Positions 23,001-33,635 of a stretch of 64,000 nucleotides of DNA are shown here, piece after piece (position 1 is the first letter of the stretch; each line of letters starts with the position of its first letter). The position numbers and the translations under genes are program-made. The DNA is taken from the NCBI RefSeq assembly GCF_021730395.1, contig NC_069361.1, forward strand, positions 69,139,001-69,203,000, written 5' to 3'. The DNA is from Mercenaria mercenaria. Its lineage: Eukaryota > Mollusca > Bivalvia > Venerida > Veneridae. The notes below the pieces were generated by a model that saw nothing but the letters and a program-made list of their open reading frames with translations, ran no database searches and was not told the DNA's origin.

Positions 23001-26000
23001 TGCAGTCCATTATGGTGGCTGATTTCTGCCATTTCGCGTTTTCGCCCCGCGACCCCGCCAAGCGAAAACACGAGAATTAACAAGCTAAAATGGCGGGGGC
23101 GCGGGGCGAAAACTCGCTATTTAGCGTGGGCGCGGAGCGAAAACTCGCTGTTTAGCGGGGTCGCGGGGCGAGATTTAGTAACTGGTATGTCGGGGGCGCG
23201 AGACGAAAACACGATAATTAGCGCTGCTTAAACGTCGAGTTTTCGCACCGCGTCCCGACATCCAGTTACTAAATCTCGCCCCGCGCCCCCGCTAATTATC
23301 GTGTTTTCGCTTCGCGCCCCCGCTAAGGGCGCGAAGCGAAAACACGATAAATAGCGGTTCAAGGGGCGAGATTTAGGAACTGGAATGTCGGGGGTGCGGT
23401 GCGAAAACTCGGCGTTTAAGCAGCGCTAATTATCGTGTTTTCGCCACGCGCCCCCGACATACCAGTTACTAACTCTCGCCCCGCGACCCCGCTTATTATC
23501 GTGTTTTCGCTCCGCGCCCCCGCTAAATAGCGAGTTTTCGCCCCGCGCCCCCGCCATTTTAACTTGTAAATTCTCGTGTTTTCGCTTGGCGGGGTCGCGG
23601 GGCGAAAATACGAAATGGCAGAAATCAGCCACCATAGTCCATTGAACATCTTTCTTAAATCTACACATATAGAAAAAAATAGTTTGATATTTACCTGTTC
23701 ACTAAAAGACCGGTAAATGAAACTGCAGGAACATCTACTAGGCTAATCAGGAATATGGTCAGATAAATGTTTACAGAAATGCTTTCCATTCCGAGTGACA
23801 TGCCATACCAAGAAGTACAAATAGCAAACCTTAAAAAGTAATATGAATTGATTATAATAATATACATATTGATGTAATAGATTTAGGCGTGTGTCTTTGT
23901 ATTCGTCCTATGTTTCACATTGCTTGATTATACATCTTACTCTTACCACCAACAAAATATGTTCTTAAATTTAAAGGTTAGTATAGTCCTCTGGTAACGG
24001 CTATTAAGAATCTTCAAAAGATTGTTTTGATTAAATACATTACTAAAATAAATAATTTATATTGATCAGCATATGTGTATTTCTTATACAACCCAATTGT
24101 ATAAGAATTTACATTTAGAACAATCTGAAGTGTTTTATACATCTGCTTCGTTTGCCGGATAACATATCTGAACATGCGCCACTTACTTCTTATTTATTCC
24201 ATGCAAAATATAAAAATGATATAAAAAACAAACATTATTATAATTATAAAAATTAGAGCTGAAAAGGTTAGTCAAAACCGCAAACATTAAAAGAAACTAA
24301 CTTATTCAAACCGATGTACATTTGCTGCCCAAATCGCTGTATTCATGTTTCTACTACACAACGTTTTGTATCTTTTTGAATCTCTAAGTGTTTTACACAT
24401 ATCAAAATGTATGCATACTTATACTAAAGATGGTCATTAAAGGGATTAATCCACACATGTTACGTGTTAGGCGAAAATGACTATGTACTCTTAAAGTGAT
24501 TAGGGGAACAAACTAACTAATATAAAATGTTTGTACGATTTTCTTATTTCTTGTTGTTTTTTTTTCCATATAAACGTAATGGTACACACCAAAGATAAAT
24601 ATATCACTGAAAACATTTCCTCCACCTGTCTTGAAAGAAATGTTCCATACTATTTACCAAAGTACCGATAAGCGCATGGTAATACTTCGCAGCTCTTTTG
24701 ATTTCCAGAATATGGCGACAGTGTATTCAGTAGTATTGTTTGATGGTGTGTTTATTTCTGTTGCCGCCGTATCAAATATTTCCTCTAGGTCTGGTTTAGG
24801 CACCCCATTAACATATGCTACAAAACTGATTGATCTTTCAGCTTGTACAAACTTCTTCTTCGAAACCAACCATCTAAAGCTTTCTGGAACAAAGCTGGAA
24901 TAAATTTTCAGAAGAAATTCTGCATGTTCCAAGCGGCAATGTAAACTTTAAAGTTTAAAACAGGAGTGCTCGTTTAGATACAATTGTAAATACAAAAAGA
25001 TTAAATAATAAAAAGCTTCTTAATTACATAACTTTTAACTTTTCTTTCATTTAAAAAGCCAATGATTGACGTTTAATAGGTTGTAAACAAAAATCTGAAA
25101 TTGACTTACTAAAGAATAAGCAGAAAGAATATGCCGATCAAGGTCTTCAACAAATGTATGCTTTTCCAGTCATGTAACCACCATGAAACGAATGCATAAA
25201 GAATAGATGTGAGAGGTGCCGAGGGGATATACACACCACTAACGATCGCATTTGTGAGGGTACGAATTCCATCATCTGTGGAAATTGTACTGTAAACCAA
25301 AGTCCGACTCCAACGCCAAGAAAGAAACGAATAGCCGAATACGCCTGCCATGATTGTGTAAAATAGCCGGCGAAGTTGAAGAGAACCATTGTAATAACAC
25401 TTGCGAACAATGTTGGTTTTCGACCCATAGAATCCGCCATCTGACCACCGCCGATGGATCCTATAACAACACCTACCATCTGAATTGATGTAATGAATGC
25501 CACAATCCATCGTCTGTCACATACAAGGTTCCACTGTGAAGTAACACACACAGAAAACAATAAGTATCATTTTGTATATATTAATATTATTATTATAACG
25601 CAGTTATACTTTCTTTTTTCTTCATTTTCAAAGTGTTACAAAAACACACTTTCGCTGGTGATTGCCAAAACAGGTTGCAGAAACCTAGATCACGAACGTA
25701 CACATTACTGTTTTTTAGCTGTTCATTAGCTTAAGACTGTCCCGTGTGTTTCTTGGGCAACTTGTGTATGGCAAGTGTTTGAACCACTGTCTTACTCTTG
25801 CACGTTCATTGTATTGCTGTCATTTCAGCAGGTATTAAAATGTTGAGTCCATAACTCATATTATTATTTCGATGTAAATGAAATTTGAAAACAAGCTATT
25901 TAGCCATGTGTGGTGGCGGATATAACTTGAATTATGTCTGCACGCCGTAAAACCCAACTTATCTAGCTACGGGTTAGCGTGTCTGGCTGTTGCTGTAGAA

Positions 26001-27707
26001 TAGCTGTAGGCATTGAAAGATAGTTGACGTATGGTTAAAAAATTTACTTACATGACTTACTGGACTTTAGCAAGGTATTGTTATAATGAACCAAAAACAA
26101 ATTTGAAGAAGGTAGTTCACTGTTGCAAAGCTTTTGAAATAATGCAGAACATTTTCATTCTTCTTGCATTTTTGCAAGTATCTAACTTTTACTTTCACAC
26201 ATTTTATAGTACAATACGGAGATATAGTTTGACGACTGACCAGCTGAGAAAACCATATTGGACGAGCAGCTAGGCTATTGTTTCCCAGCTGGGTACGAGT
26301 CAAAATATATCTCGTATTGTACAGTACAATGTTAAATAACCTTTTTATTTTATATATATTTTTCATGGGACTGTTGAACCGTCCAAACAAATACGGGAAA
26401 AATACAGGTCTTTTTTTTACGCACGTGCGTCCAGTAAGGTAATATACTGTACGGGTACGTGTTACAAATAAACGTTCATGATTGAATAAATAAAATAGAT
26501 ATAGAATAAATATATAAATTATATACCATACTTTGTTGCAATGAACACTTTGAAACATTTCTCTCATACTGTGGGCGAGTAGCTTTAAGATTTCTTTCAA
26601 ACATTATATATTTGCAGTTAAAATTGCAATTGGTGCAGAAATTTGTAAAACCATAGGATTAAGACGGACACAATGCATTAGATTATGAAACAGTTAAGGA
26701 CAGTTAAGTGAAAGATTGGCAGGGAAATTCGTAAGTTTGTCATTTAATTATAAGTAACAAGTGAATGATAAATAACAAAAAAAAAAAAAAAAAAAAAAAA
26801 AAAACCCACACACTAGCGTCTCTGTAAAATGACATTTTCTTTAAATTAAATTACTTATCGACGGTGTCGATCGAAAATCCCGAATAACGAAAATGCCTGT
26901 TTTTTACTTTGCCGAATAATGTTCAGCATTTTCCCGCGCACATTGTCTCCAAATCTGGGGTCAATTAGCCAATGGGAAAGGGGTTTAAACACGAAGAAAT
27001 AAAATACCGGATAATGAGATAGATAGAAAATGCAGAATGAAATCGCTGATTGGAAAAAAGCCGAATAGTGAATTTCAACATTTTCTTAAGTTAGACCGGT
27101 CTTTTCAATAGTCATGTAGCACATCCAAATACCAATCAGCATTGCAAGTATGAGTGTTCTGTGTTGTTTACTATTTTTCAGAAATTGATCTGAAAAAAAA
27201 TCATTATTCGGTATTTCATGTTAGATTTAAAAGGCTGGAAACACTAAAGATTAGGTTTTTTGGCCTCTCCTGAAAACCACCTTTTTTTTGTGGGGGGGGG
27301 GGGGGGGGGGGGGATTTCGATCGACACAGTCGTTATTTATCAACGGTAGCTGTCAGTTCATCTACAAATTACATGTTAACTGAAAGGTATTACGCAATAC
27401 ATGCCTCCGTTACGACGGTGTTTATGTTATGTGGAAATACATAGGCACTGCATATTGCATTTGGTCCAAGCGAGCACAGTCTGTAGGTTGAAGTTTCACT
27501 CAGGTTTATTGAATCAAGTGAATCAATTTTAACGTTCATTTTATGGCAGCTGAAGCCAGGGTCGTAACCGATGAACGCCATAGCTAGTACGCTCCAGTAA
27601 GCTATGGTACTGGCACTATGTATAATTGTACAGAGAAGTTTTTGCGCGAGTCCACAGCCGCCTAGTTCTTCAATTAGATGCTCAAGTTGTGAACTGTAGG
27701 ACGACAT
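16924..27707 (-). CDS. SLC22-type transporter gene, eight exons
   Basis: Eight exons read from 27707 down to a TAA at 16924, all joining in phase, give about 504 residues, the usual length for SLC22 organic cation/anion transporters of the major facilitator superfamily. Features in order: N-terminus with LEELGGCGLAQ-like start and TM1; an extracellular loop (about residues 50-103) with several cysteines and an NLS glycosylation site; TVVTE/WNLVCD; the MFS loop motif GSIGGGQMADSMGRKPT; PESFRWL before TM7; SWYGMS; NRFGRK; and TELYPTVVR. These are the conserved landmarks of the family. It would sit in the plasma membrane and move small organic ions; substrate cannot be read from sequence. Exon 2 is one base short in the MMEFVPSQMR region, so this copy is either disrupted or carries an assembly error. 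Confidence 0.95.
17249..17536 (-). repeat. full-length tRNA-derived SINE in SLC22 intron 7
   Basis: On the minus strand the head has an A box (TTAGTTCAATAGGGAGAGCG) and B box (GGTCGTGAGTTCGATCCC), then a SINE body and the tail 'acggcgttaaaccaaaaac'. It is flanked by an 11-bp target duplication, CCTATTTCTAT, at 17239-17249 and 17537-17547. Good preservation and intact duplication suggest a fairly recent insertion, in the same orientation as the gene. Confidence 0.9.
18340..18565. mobile_element. 235-bp hairpin MITE, copy 1
   Basis: The element folds end to end: 'ccagcatggatccagaccag' on the left pairs with 'ctggtctggatccatgctgg' on the right, and 'gcgcatccgcgcagtctgg' with 'gcgcggatgcgcaggctgg'. 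Outer ends are GAGCC-CACCAT and its inverse. A second copy lies at 38555-38790. No coding capacity. It is in SLC22 intron 7. Confidence 0.85.
18967..19039 (-). CDS. SLC22 exon 7 (TM11)
   Basis: 73 nt between AATTTAACAG and GTAAGT. It reads RANGFGFQSTVGKLGAVACP with the codon split from exon 6, matching the family's R-N-x-G-x-G...RiG..aP pattern. Confidence 0.93.
19575..19830. repeat. 91-bp minisatellite, about 2.8 copies
   Basis: Phrases 'tagcggtcaacagctatttta', 'gagaaaacatgttga' and 'aagaagaagcagatgtatg' recur about 91 bp apart with roughly 20% divergence. A short TCTG microsatellite sits just before it. Both are in SLC22 intron 6. Confidence 0.6.
21120..21252 (-). CDS. SLC22 exon 6 (TM10-TM11)
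   Basis: Acceptor TTTCATTACAG and donor GTGAG|GTAAGT bound 133 nt encoding two hydrophobic stretches and the conserved IIYTTELYPTVVR at the loop after TM10. Confidence 0.95.
22018..22100 (-). CDS. SLC22 exon 5 (second GRK loop, TM9)
   Basis: A very strong acceptor (CTGTTTTTTTAG) and the donor TTTTG|GTAAGG bound 83 nt. With the last two bases of exon 4 it gives RFGRKKYCFVVSGVSG, the second MFS loop motif, followed by a hydrophobic segment. Confidence 0.93.
22298..22416. mobile_element. short pogo/Tigger-like MITE
   Basis: The left end TACCGTAAAAACTCCGGAC and the reverse-strand right end TACAGTAAAATCTCTGAAAA, each beginning with TA, match in the first ten bases, and 'tccggac' words recur inside. 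TA targets and CAGTAAAA-like ends are typical of pogo-group Tc1/mariner elements. About 119 bp, in SLC22 intron 4-5 space. Confidence 0.6.
22666..22687. repeat. AC microsatellite
   Basis: About eight AC units between TATAT flanks. Confidence 0.9.
23012..23635. mobile_element. 624-bp GC-rich foldback element with 8-bp target duplication
   Basis: The two halves are inverse copies of about 310 bp with few mismatches, starting ATGGTGGCTGATTTCTGCC at each end and meeting near 23325. The arms contain repeated phrases 'gcgaaaacacgataatta' and 'ggggcgcggggcgaaaac', so each arm is also internally repetitive. AGTCCATT flanks it directly at 23004-23011 and 23636-23643. An 8-bp duplication fits hAT, Merlin or P-type insertion. 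No transposase frame. It lies in SLC22 intron 4, 52 bp from the exon 4 donor. Confidence 0.9.
23695..23829 (-). CDS. SLC22 exon 4 (TM7-TM8)
   Basis: Acceptor TACTTTTTAAG and donor AACAG|GTAAAT bound 135 nt encoding FAICTSWYGMSLGME, then VDVPAVSFTGLLVN. The SWYGMS word matches the YYG motif of TM7. The foldback element at 23012-23635 lies about 50 bp beyond its donor. Confidence 0.93.
24658..24894 (-). CDS. SLC22 exon 3 (TM6 end and central loop)
   Basis: Starts after TTTATTCCAG with FVPESFRWLVSKKKF, the conserved PESpRWL site, and runs through the large cytoplasmic loop to RSITMRLSVLW before GTAAAT. 237 nt, phase 2 in and out. Confidence 0.92.
25110..25533 (-). CDS. SLC22 exon 2 (TM2-TM5), one base short
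   Basis: Acceptor TTACTTCACAG and donor TTTA|GTAAGT are both strong. The frame starts WNLVCDRRW, passes the MFS signature ADSMGRKPT and reaches MMEFVPSQMR. After that, the family-like reading (IVSGVYIPSAPL, then SWWLHDWKSIHLL) is found in the next frame. The exon is 424 nt, where the phases of its neighbours need 425. A single missing base explains this. It may be a real inactivating change, an allele or a consensus error. Confidence 0.92.
26778..26803. repeat. poly(A) run
   Basis: A run of about 26 A, followed by 'cccacacac'. In SLC22 intron 1. Confidence 0.9.
26855..27345. mobile_element. MITE with GTGTCGATCGA inverted ends
   Basis: 'atcgacggtgtcgatcgaaa' on the left matches the reverse complement of 'tttcgatcgacacagtcg' on the right. 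The interior has repeated 'ccgaataa' words and a 23-base poly(G) run at about 27291-27313. About 490 bp, non-coding, in SLC22 intron 1. Confidence 0.6.
27405..27707 (-). CDS. SLC22 exon 1 (start codon, TM1, extracellular loop)
   Basis: The start ATG at 27707 follows 'cagaa' and opens MSSYSSQLEHLIEELGGCG, the typical SLC22 N-terminus. The exon ends at TVVTE with phase 0. The next intron bases are GC (GAG|GCATGT), a non-canonical but known GC-AG donor. A GT two codons earlier would delete the conserved TE, so the GC donor is preferred. An acceptor-like TTTCATTTCAG just upstream of the ATG suggests an untranslated exon further out. Confidence 0.9.
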
Positions 27708-28500
27708 TTCTGAAATGAATTTAAGATAAAGGTAGTTCTATGAGTCCAGATTCAAAGAATTTCTCAGTCAAAGCTGAAGCAGAAAACATAGAAGGAGATT
27801 TCTGAGATACATTAGATAAAGAGACGATATTCATTTACTTTGACATGATATTTTTCCGTCAGTGCAGAAGGGCAAAGGCAATGCTTCCACCTGAAAATAT
27901 GTAGCTGCATTTCCTTTTAGTGACAGATAAATTTCGTTTTGTGAAAATTTTCTGTTTATTACTTGCTTTATCTGAAAATAAGAGCGACACTTCATGAGAA
28001 AATACAAAGCTATTTAGTGTGTCATCTAACATTTATCATCTGCAAAAGTCACGAAAATTTATGCACAGTGCATCAGAATGTTGCTATTCTGTTCCCGAAA
28101 TAAAAATGATGCCATCCTGCTTTTTGAAAAATAAAATCCACAAAAGACAAATTGATACGCTAGTTGATATGCGTTTTTGCAAATTCAATTACCAGTCTTT
28201 TAGTGAGATCTTTAAGTATGTATTGGTAAATGTTGAATCGCTTACCAGCTGATGTTGATATAGCGTTTATTAAAATTTGATATGTTAGCATAAATTTTGG
28301 ATTAAAGAATATTTTGATCTTCGAAGGGCTGTTACTGAATTCAGATCATCGAAAACAGATATTTTTTCTTACTCAAGCGACGCTTTCACTGATAGAATAA
28401 ACTCCGACCTGACGTATGCTTGTTGATGATGGTTATGAGAATTGCAACTGAACTCCGGATAAAAGTTCTAAGTGACTCCTTAACTCCTTAAAAGACAAAA
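27708..28500. other. 5' flank of the SLC22 gene
   Basis: Probably holds the transporter's leader exon and promoter, but no TATA box or exon could be fixed. A 77-codon plus-strand frame (28019-28252) has no recognisable domain. Confidence 0.35.
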
Positions 28501-28511
28501 ACACTTGTTAA

Positions 28512-29013
28512 AGGACAAGGAAAGCCGACAATAACTTAATTTCACATGAAAGCCTTTCATAACGCTGAAGGAATTTTTAAAATCGGACTACTATTGGAAA
28601 AGATATGGCAGTGTGAAATTTAAGAAAAATAAAGATCATGCAGGCAGTCATTTTGTGTGTTTATGACGTCATTAAATTTTACACACTCCTGAACTCTTTA
28701 TGCAGCAAATAACCTTTTATATAGATTAATTTTATATGTTTCTTGAGTGTAAGATGTAAAACAGGGTAAATTCTTTCATTGTAATTGGAAAAAAATAGAG
28801 AAATTATTTTACAGAAATATGTATTATACTAATACAATTCAAATATGTAACTAGAAATTAGATGAATCTTGTTGCCGTGAAACAATATGGCCGCCATTTT
28901 GACCAAATATTCATATGCTCACAACTTTCTCATTTTTAAGTCAATTCTGAAAATTCTTTCACTTCTTACAATGTTAAAAGAAATCCCATCAAAATAACAT
29001 TGCCGTTCCCTTT
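28512..29013. mobile_element. TTAA-type MITE, about 500 bp
   Basis: The left end TTAAAGGACAAGGAAAGCCG and the reverse-strand right end TTTAAAGGGAACGGCAATG are diverged inverted repeats; the interior is non-coding with 'atggccgccattttg'. It resembles the other TTAA-flanked elements at 6.4 and 6.9 kb in target but not in sequence. Confidence 0.5.
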
Positions 29014-29204
29014 AAATAATTTCCTCTCTTTACCTATATTTACAAAGATTGATCTGTTAAGGTATTTAAAATTTCATACCCTACCATGTGTATGACACAA
29101 GCGATGGTTATGAAAGGTGAAAACACAGCCTATTTCAATCATTTTATTTTTCAGTTTGAAAAGCCGGTTTTACCACATGCATGATAAGCGTATTGAAGAA
29201 CAGA

Positions 29205-29345
29205 TTGCTCGAGCCCCGGACTGACTTCACATTATTCATACCATGTGAAATTCGGTACCCAACTTGGGAGCGTGACATACTGCCTCGTTCCGTGTTCGAG
29301 CCCCGGACTACGTGCACATAATTCGTACTCTGTGTTAAATTGACA
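29205..29345. repeat. tandem duplication of a tRNA-like B-box segment
   Basis: 'tcgagccccggact' followed by 'acattattcata' occurs at about 29209 and again (with 'acataattcgta') at about 29297, 88 bp apart. The TTCGAGCCCCGG word resembles a B box, so it may be SINE debris. Confidence 0.5.
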
Positions 29346-30330
29346 ATTAAGTTGAACAAAATGCTTTAGCAAAGATATGTCTAAATAAACATACCTGGCT
29401 ATTGTTTATATGAAAATAATTATCCGCTCATAACATTTGTACTGTATGACACTATGTGCACTAAGGAAATCTTTCCATAATACGAACATTCCACATTGCA
29501 ATTTCAATACACTGTAGATCACCATGTATGCTTTACTAATTAAAATTTTATGATTAAAATTACACACTGATGTGTATGCTAATTTTAATTGTTAGGTTTT
29601 GAAATTATATCAATAATTTTATATACATGTACGAGGGATGATCCAGAATAACAAAAAAGAGAGATATACATTAAAATAATAGTAATTTCTGAAAAAAAAT
29701 ACATATCGACTTATTGAACGTGCTCTCTTAAATGTGAACGCTTTGGGTATATTTTTCTCTTGTAAAGATATGCAACGAGCCAGTTTCTTACATTCTAGCA
29801 AAAAACTGCTGTTATTGTCACTTTTCGGGGGTGTTTTACGGGTATTAGCAGAGAGATTCTTGCACTCACGTGCTGTTAAAACACATTTTGCATATGCGCG
29901 TTCAGAGGCAAAGCGTAAACGTATTCCGGCTCCAAAACAGATTCAAAAGGAAATGACGTCAACGTACTAAACCAACGCAGACATTTCCGCGCATTTCATT
30001 GAAATTTAATGAAATTGAGGGACAGTTATATTCATTTATACATGTATGTTTTCCCCATTAATGATAGAATAGCATTAGGGCATGCTCATTTCGTATTATG
30101 AAACCTTCAGAATATATCGGGATACGTTTGTACCCTCGTCCTTCCGGGCTCGGGCACCAACCAATGCCTCGGTATTCTGCAGATATTCTAACACGAAAAA
30201 ACATGCGTTATCCCTACATTGTAACAGTATCAGATTTGTTTCAGGTTATATGCGAATATAATTTGCCGATGATAGTTAGTTCACAGAAAATGAATGTATC
30301 ATAACACTGAGTTCTGATCATGTCAAAAAC
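29346..30330. other. intergenic DNA, nothing recognised
   Basis: No exon, repeat end or structured RNA was recognised. A 78-codon plus frame (29734-29970) has no domain. Confidence 0.4.
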
Positions 30331-30334
30331 AAGG

Positions 30335-30962
30335 TGGGGGCCTCCGTGGCCGAGTGGTTAAGGTCGCTGATTTCGAATCACTTGCCACTCATCGACGTAG
30401 GTTCGAGTCTCACTCGGGGCGTTGAATTCTTCATATGAGAAAGCCATCCAGCTGGCTTACGGAAGGTCGGTGGATCTACCCAGGTGTGCCCGCTCGTGAT
30501 GAAATAATGCACGGAGGGGAGCCTGGGGTCTTCCTCCACCATCAAACCTGGAAAGTTGCCGTAATTATAGGTTATTAGCTTTATATCGGGAAATATGCAC
30601 GAGTTCTTCAGCGGAAATATTGCGCGACTTTAGGAGCGCAATATTCTTCCGCTAAAGAACGAGTGCATATTTCCCGATGCAAAGATAATAACCTTTTTAT
30701 TTCATACGTATCTACACGTATAAAAGAAATGTTAATATTATGACTTTGTTCAATGGCCTGAATAAGATTGACAATGCTGAACTAAATAAAAGAATTGTTG
30801 CAAAACAAACATAAAATTAATCACGCACCCGATATGAAATTTAGGCGTCAGTATATGGAAAAATATTGACGTTTCCGGTACCACTGTAACTAAACGAGGA
30901 GAAGAAATGAGTATGTAATAAGACCAATGATTGTGCCGGTGCGACGTTAAACCCATCAAACA
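30335..30962 (+). repeat. tRNA-derived SINE split by a 345-bp insertion
   Basis: The head has an A box (GTGGCCGAGTGGTTAAGG) and B box (GGTTCGAGTCTCACTCGG), then a body ending 'ctggaaagttgcc' at about 30560. The expected tail, 'atgattgtgccggtgcgacg' followed by 'ttaaaccc', resumes near 30920. The DNA between is foreign and starts with a 124-bp hairpin. GTAAT occurs at both borders and may be a target duplication. Confidence 0.75.
30570..30693. mobile_element. hairpin MITE inside the SINE
   Basis: Arms of about 56 bp: 'tcgggaaatatgcac' and 'gcggaaatattgcgc' pair with 'gtgcatatttcccga' and 'gcgcaatattcttccgc', with a loop of about 10 bases ('gactttagga'). Confidence 0.75.
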
Positions 30963-32915
30963 AAATAGTTAGTCATGATATTATACATTTATCGACTTGT
31001 CCAATCTCAACTGACTTTTCTGTTGTTGTTTTTATTTTCAAGGAAAAAATAGACAGTTTATAGTAGCATATTTCGTGCAGTTCACAGTTTGGTTTATAGC
31101 AAAATTTAGTAACATTTCATGCAATTCTGGAGCATCTCTTGTATATGCGTCATTGTACATGATTGTGTTTCCTTCCTGAGTACATTGTTTTAGCAAAATC
31201 AGAATGTTATGTTCATAAAATCAGATCGTGACAAATTCCCTGGTATTGTAACAAATATGAATCACGTTCAAATAGTTGAATATACATTGAAGGTAACAGA
31301 CTGAATCAAGATGACGACACGAGTTCGAACCCCGGCGGGCAAAGTGAATGCTCCTCCGGGCGGTTTAGTTGCGGACGATATTAAATATGCAGTCATTCGT
31401 CCTTCGTTACTGATTCTGTATTGCAACATTACACTTATTTGCGACAATTAAGATGGTAGTAGTCACTTGTCAGGATAGGCGAAACTGAGATGGTGTTGAA
31501 TTTCATGAAATTCGTGTCAATTAACAACAAGAACAACAAGCTATCAAACAAATTAAGAAAGCAAGCAAGAAAGCAACCGTTCAATTTAATAATAATATGG
31601 TTTGGCCAATTGTTCCATCAGTTGAATCGACGTAGAGTCCACGTGTCGTTACAGTAACTACATTAACTGTTGAACATAGATGTTGCGCATACTACTTAAC
31701 TAAATAAGTTCGTAAATTGTTTGACATGTGCCGCCACTGGCTGTTTCATTTTCATTTTCTTTTTAAATCTCATAATACTTTTATTATAAATAATATGCCT
31801 TCTTCAAAACACCTCGAAAATCAGTAACAATTAGTTGTACTACGAGAACTCGGACATAAAACTGTTGTTATTGTAGTAACTAAGGGTTGTTTAAACTGGG
31901 CATGCTATCATGTGTTACAAGGAAACAGCGTGCTGTGATGACATTCTTTTTTATATGTGCGCGTTCTATCGTCTGACGTAAACGTGTAGAATAACGTTAA
32001 CGTATGTTTGTTTCCTGTCATTGCATCTGCATAATCCCGAGTGATTGGCTGTTGCCACAACATAGACGTTATCTCTATTTTTTGAATTATTAAAGGGAAA
32101 CAATGATAGCTACACAAATATCACTCAGACATATCACAGTAGCGTCACTTCCACTGTCCCAAAAATACTGCGTTGATGTGACCTTCTAAGACTACCTTAA
32201 AGAAGTAAATCTTGTTTCCTAGAATTTTAGACACAATTTAATTTCAATGCAAATGCATGTACCAGCGACATTTTGGGTTTCTTCCTTACTTGAGACCATT
32301 TGACCACTGAAATAGTTTCAGCCTACAGTGCCATACTCCCAGAACGCTTTGTGAATAGCATACGGTCGGTACAGCAAACAGACGACATTCCTTCTGATCA
32401 GGGGGGTTAAAACAATATACGAAGGCTGTGTACAGATGTTGGTGTGTATACATACGTGTACTTATATATATATATGATTGTTTTGCTTCTTTTCACTGTG
32501 AAGAAAGCATATAACCAATGACCATGCAATTGTGTATGGTTGCTATCAAAATTACAATCACATGGACTCGTCTAAAATTTTGATAACGGGTGAACATCAC
32601 AAAAACATCACAAACTTAAAACAATCCCCTCATATTGTAACAATAGAATACTTTTAAAATTATAAAAACAATATCGCTCGTGACTGCTTAGGGGATGGTT
32701 GACAGGCGATGATATATTCTAACATCCATATTTCAACGGCTTAATTTGTACCTATAAACCAATTTAGCTTGAGTACGAGACCATTCTCTGTATTTCTCTA
32801 TCTCTACCACACTCTCCTTTCTACCCTTCTTTCTTCCCTAAAATATCTCTTAGTTATAAGTGTAGTTTGACAACCAAACCAATGTAAGGACTACTTATTG
32901 TTTCTTAGTACGTTT
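30963..32915. other. intergenic DNA with a B-box remnant
   Basis: A B-box-like 'gagttcgaaccccggcgggc' at about 31321-31340 suggests a SINE fragment. Otherwise nothing was recognised. Confidence 0.35.
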
Positions 32916-32920
32916 AAATA

Positions 32921-33175
32921 TTATACAGTTATTGACTTATGTTGAGGTCAATATGTGTTTTTACGGACCTGTAAAACTGATATTGACCGAGGACGCAGTA
33001 TATTATATATATGCATTCATTTGACCGGCCCATATATCATACATACAAGAAAAAGTGATATCACAACAGTCATTATCACTTTTGCAGGTCAATATCGCTT
33101 TTTGCGGACCCGCGCGTGCACTCATTTCGACCAGTCAAATGAGAGCATTTGAGAAGAGCATATAATATATGCAGT
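32921..33175. mobile_element. compound hairpin MITE, copy 1
   Basis: Same order of parts as the copy at 33366: a 5' hairpin with 'ttgaggtcaatatgtg', then 'aagaaaaagtgatatcacaac', 'gcggacccgcgcgtgcac' and an end 'gcatttgagaagagcatata'. The 5' hairpin's right arm is partly lost. Confidence 0.75.
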
Positions 33176-33365
33176 TACTACATTACCGTTTCAAAACAAC
33201 TAAATGAGATAAATAGTTGTCTAGTTTTGGTAATGTATTATTGATATGCATGTTTCATTTGCATGTTTCCATAGTTTATAAATACTTTATTTTCTAAGTT
33301 ACCAGGTATCCCTGCTAAGTATAAGGAACGAGTTTCTAAATAAGCTTAGCTTTCTACTCAGTCCT

Positions 33366-33635
33366 TGATTATACAGTTATTGACTTACGTTGAGGTCAAT
33401 ATGTGTTTTTACGGACCTGTAAAAAACACATATTGACCGAAACATAAGTCTATAATTGTTATATTATATGCCCTTCTCAAATGCATTCATTTGACTGGCC
33501 CATATTTCATACATATAAGAAAAAGTGATATCACAACAGTCATTATCACTTTTGCAGTCAATATCACTTTTTGCGGACCCGCGCGTGCACTAATTTCGAC
33601 CAATCAAATGAGCGCATTTGAGAAGAGTATATAAT
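33366..33635. mobile_element. compound hairpin MITE, copy 2
   Basis: Two stems in series: a 5' stem of about 85 bp ('gaggtcaatatgtgttttta' pairing with 'aaaacacatattgacc'), then a 170-bp element with inverted ends, 'tatgcccttctcaaatgca' against 'tgcgcatttgagaagagtata'. It matches copy 1 at about 85-90% over the shared part and lies 445 bp from it in the same orientation. Confidence 0.8.

Noticed and set aside
23416-23668. Arg/Gly-rich minus-strand frames of 77 and 80 codons
   Set aside because: They are translations of the GC-rich foldback palindrome and have no independent support.
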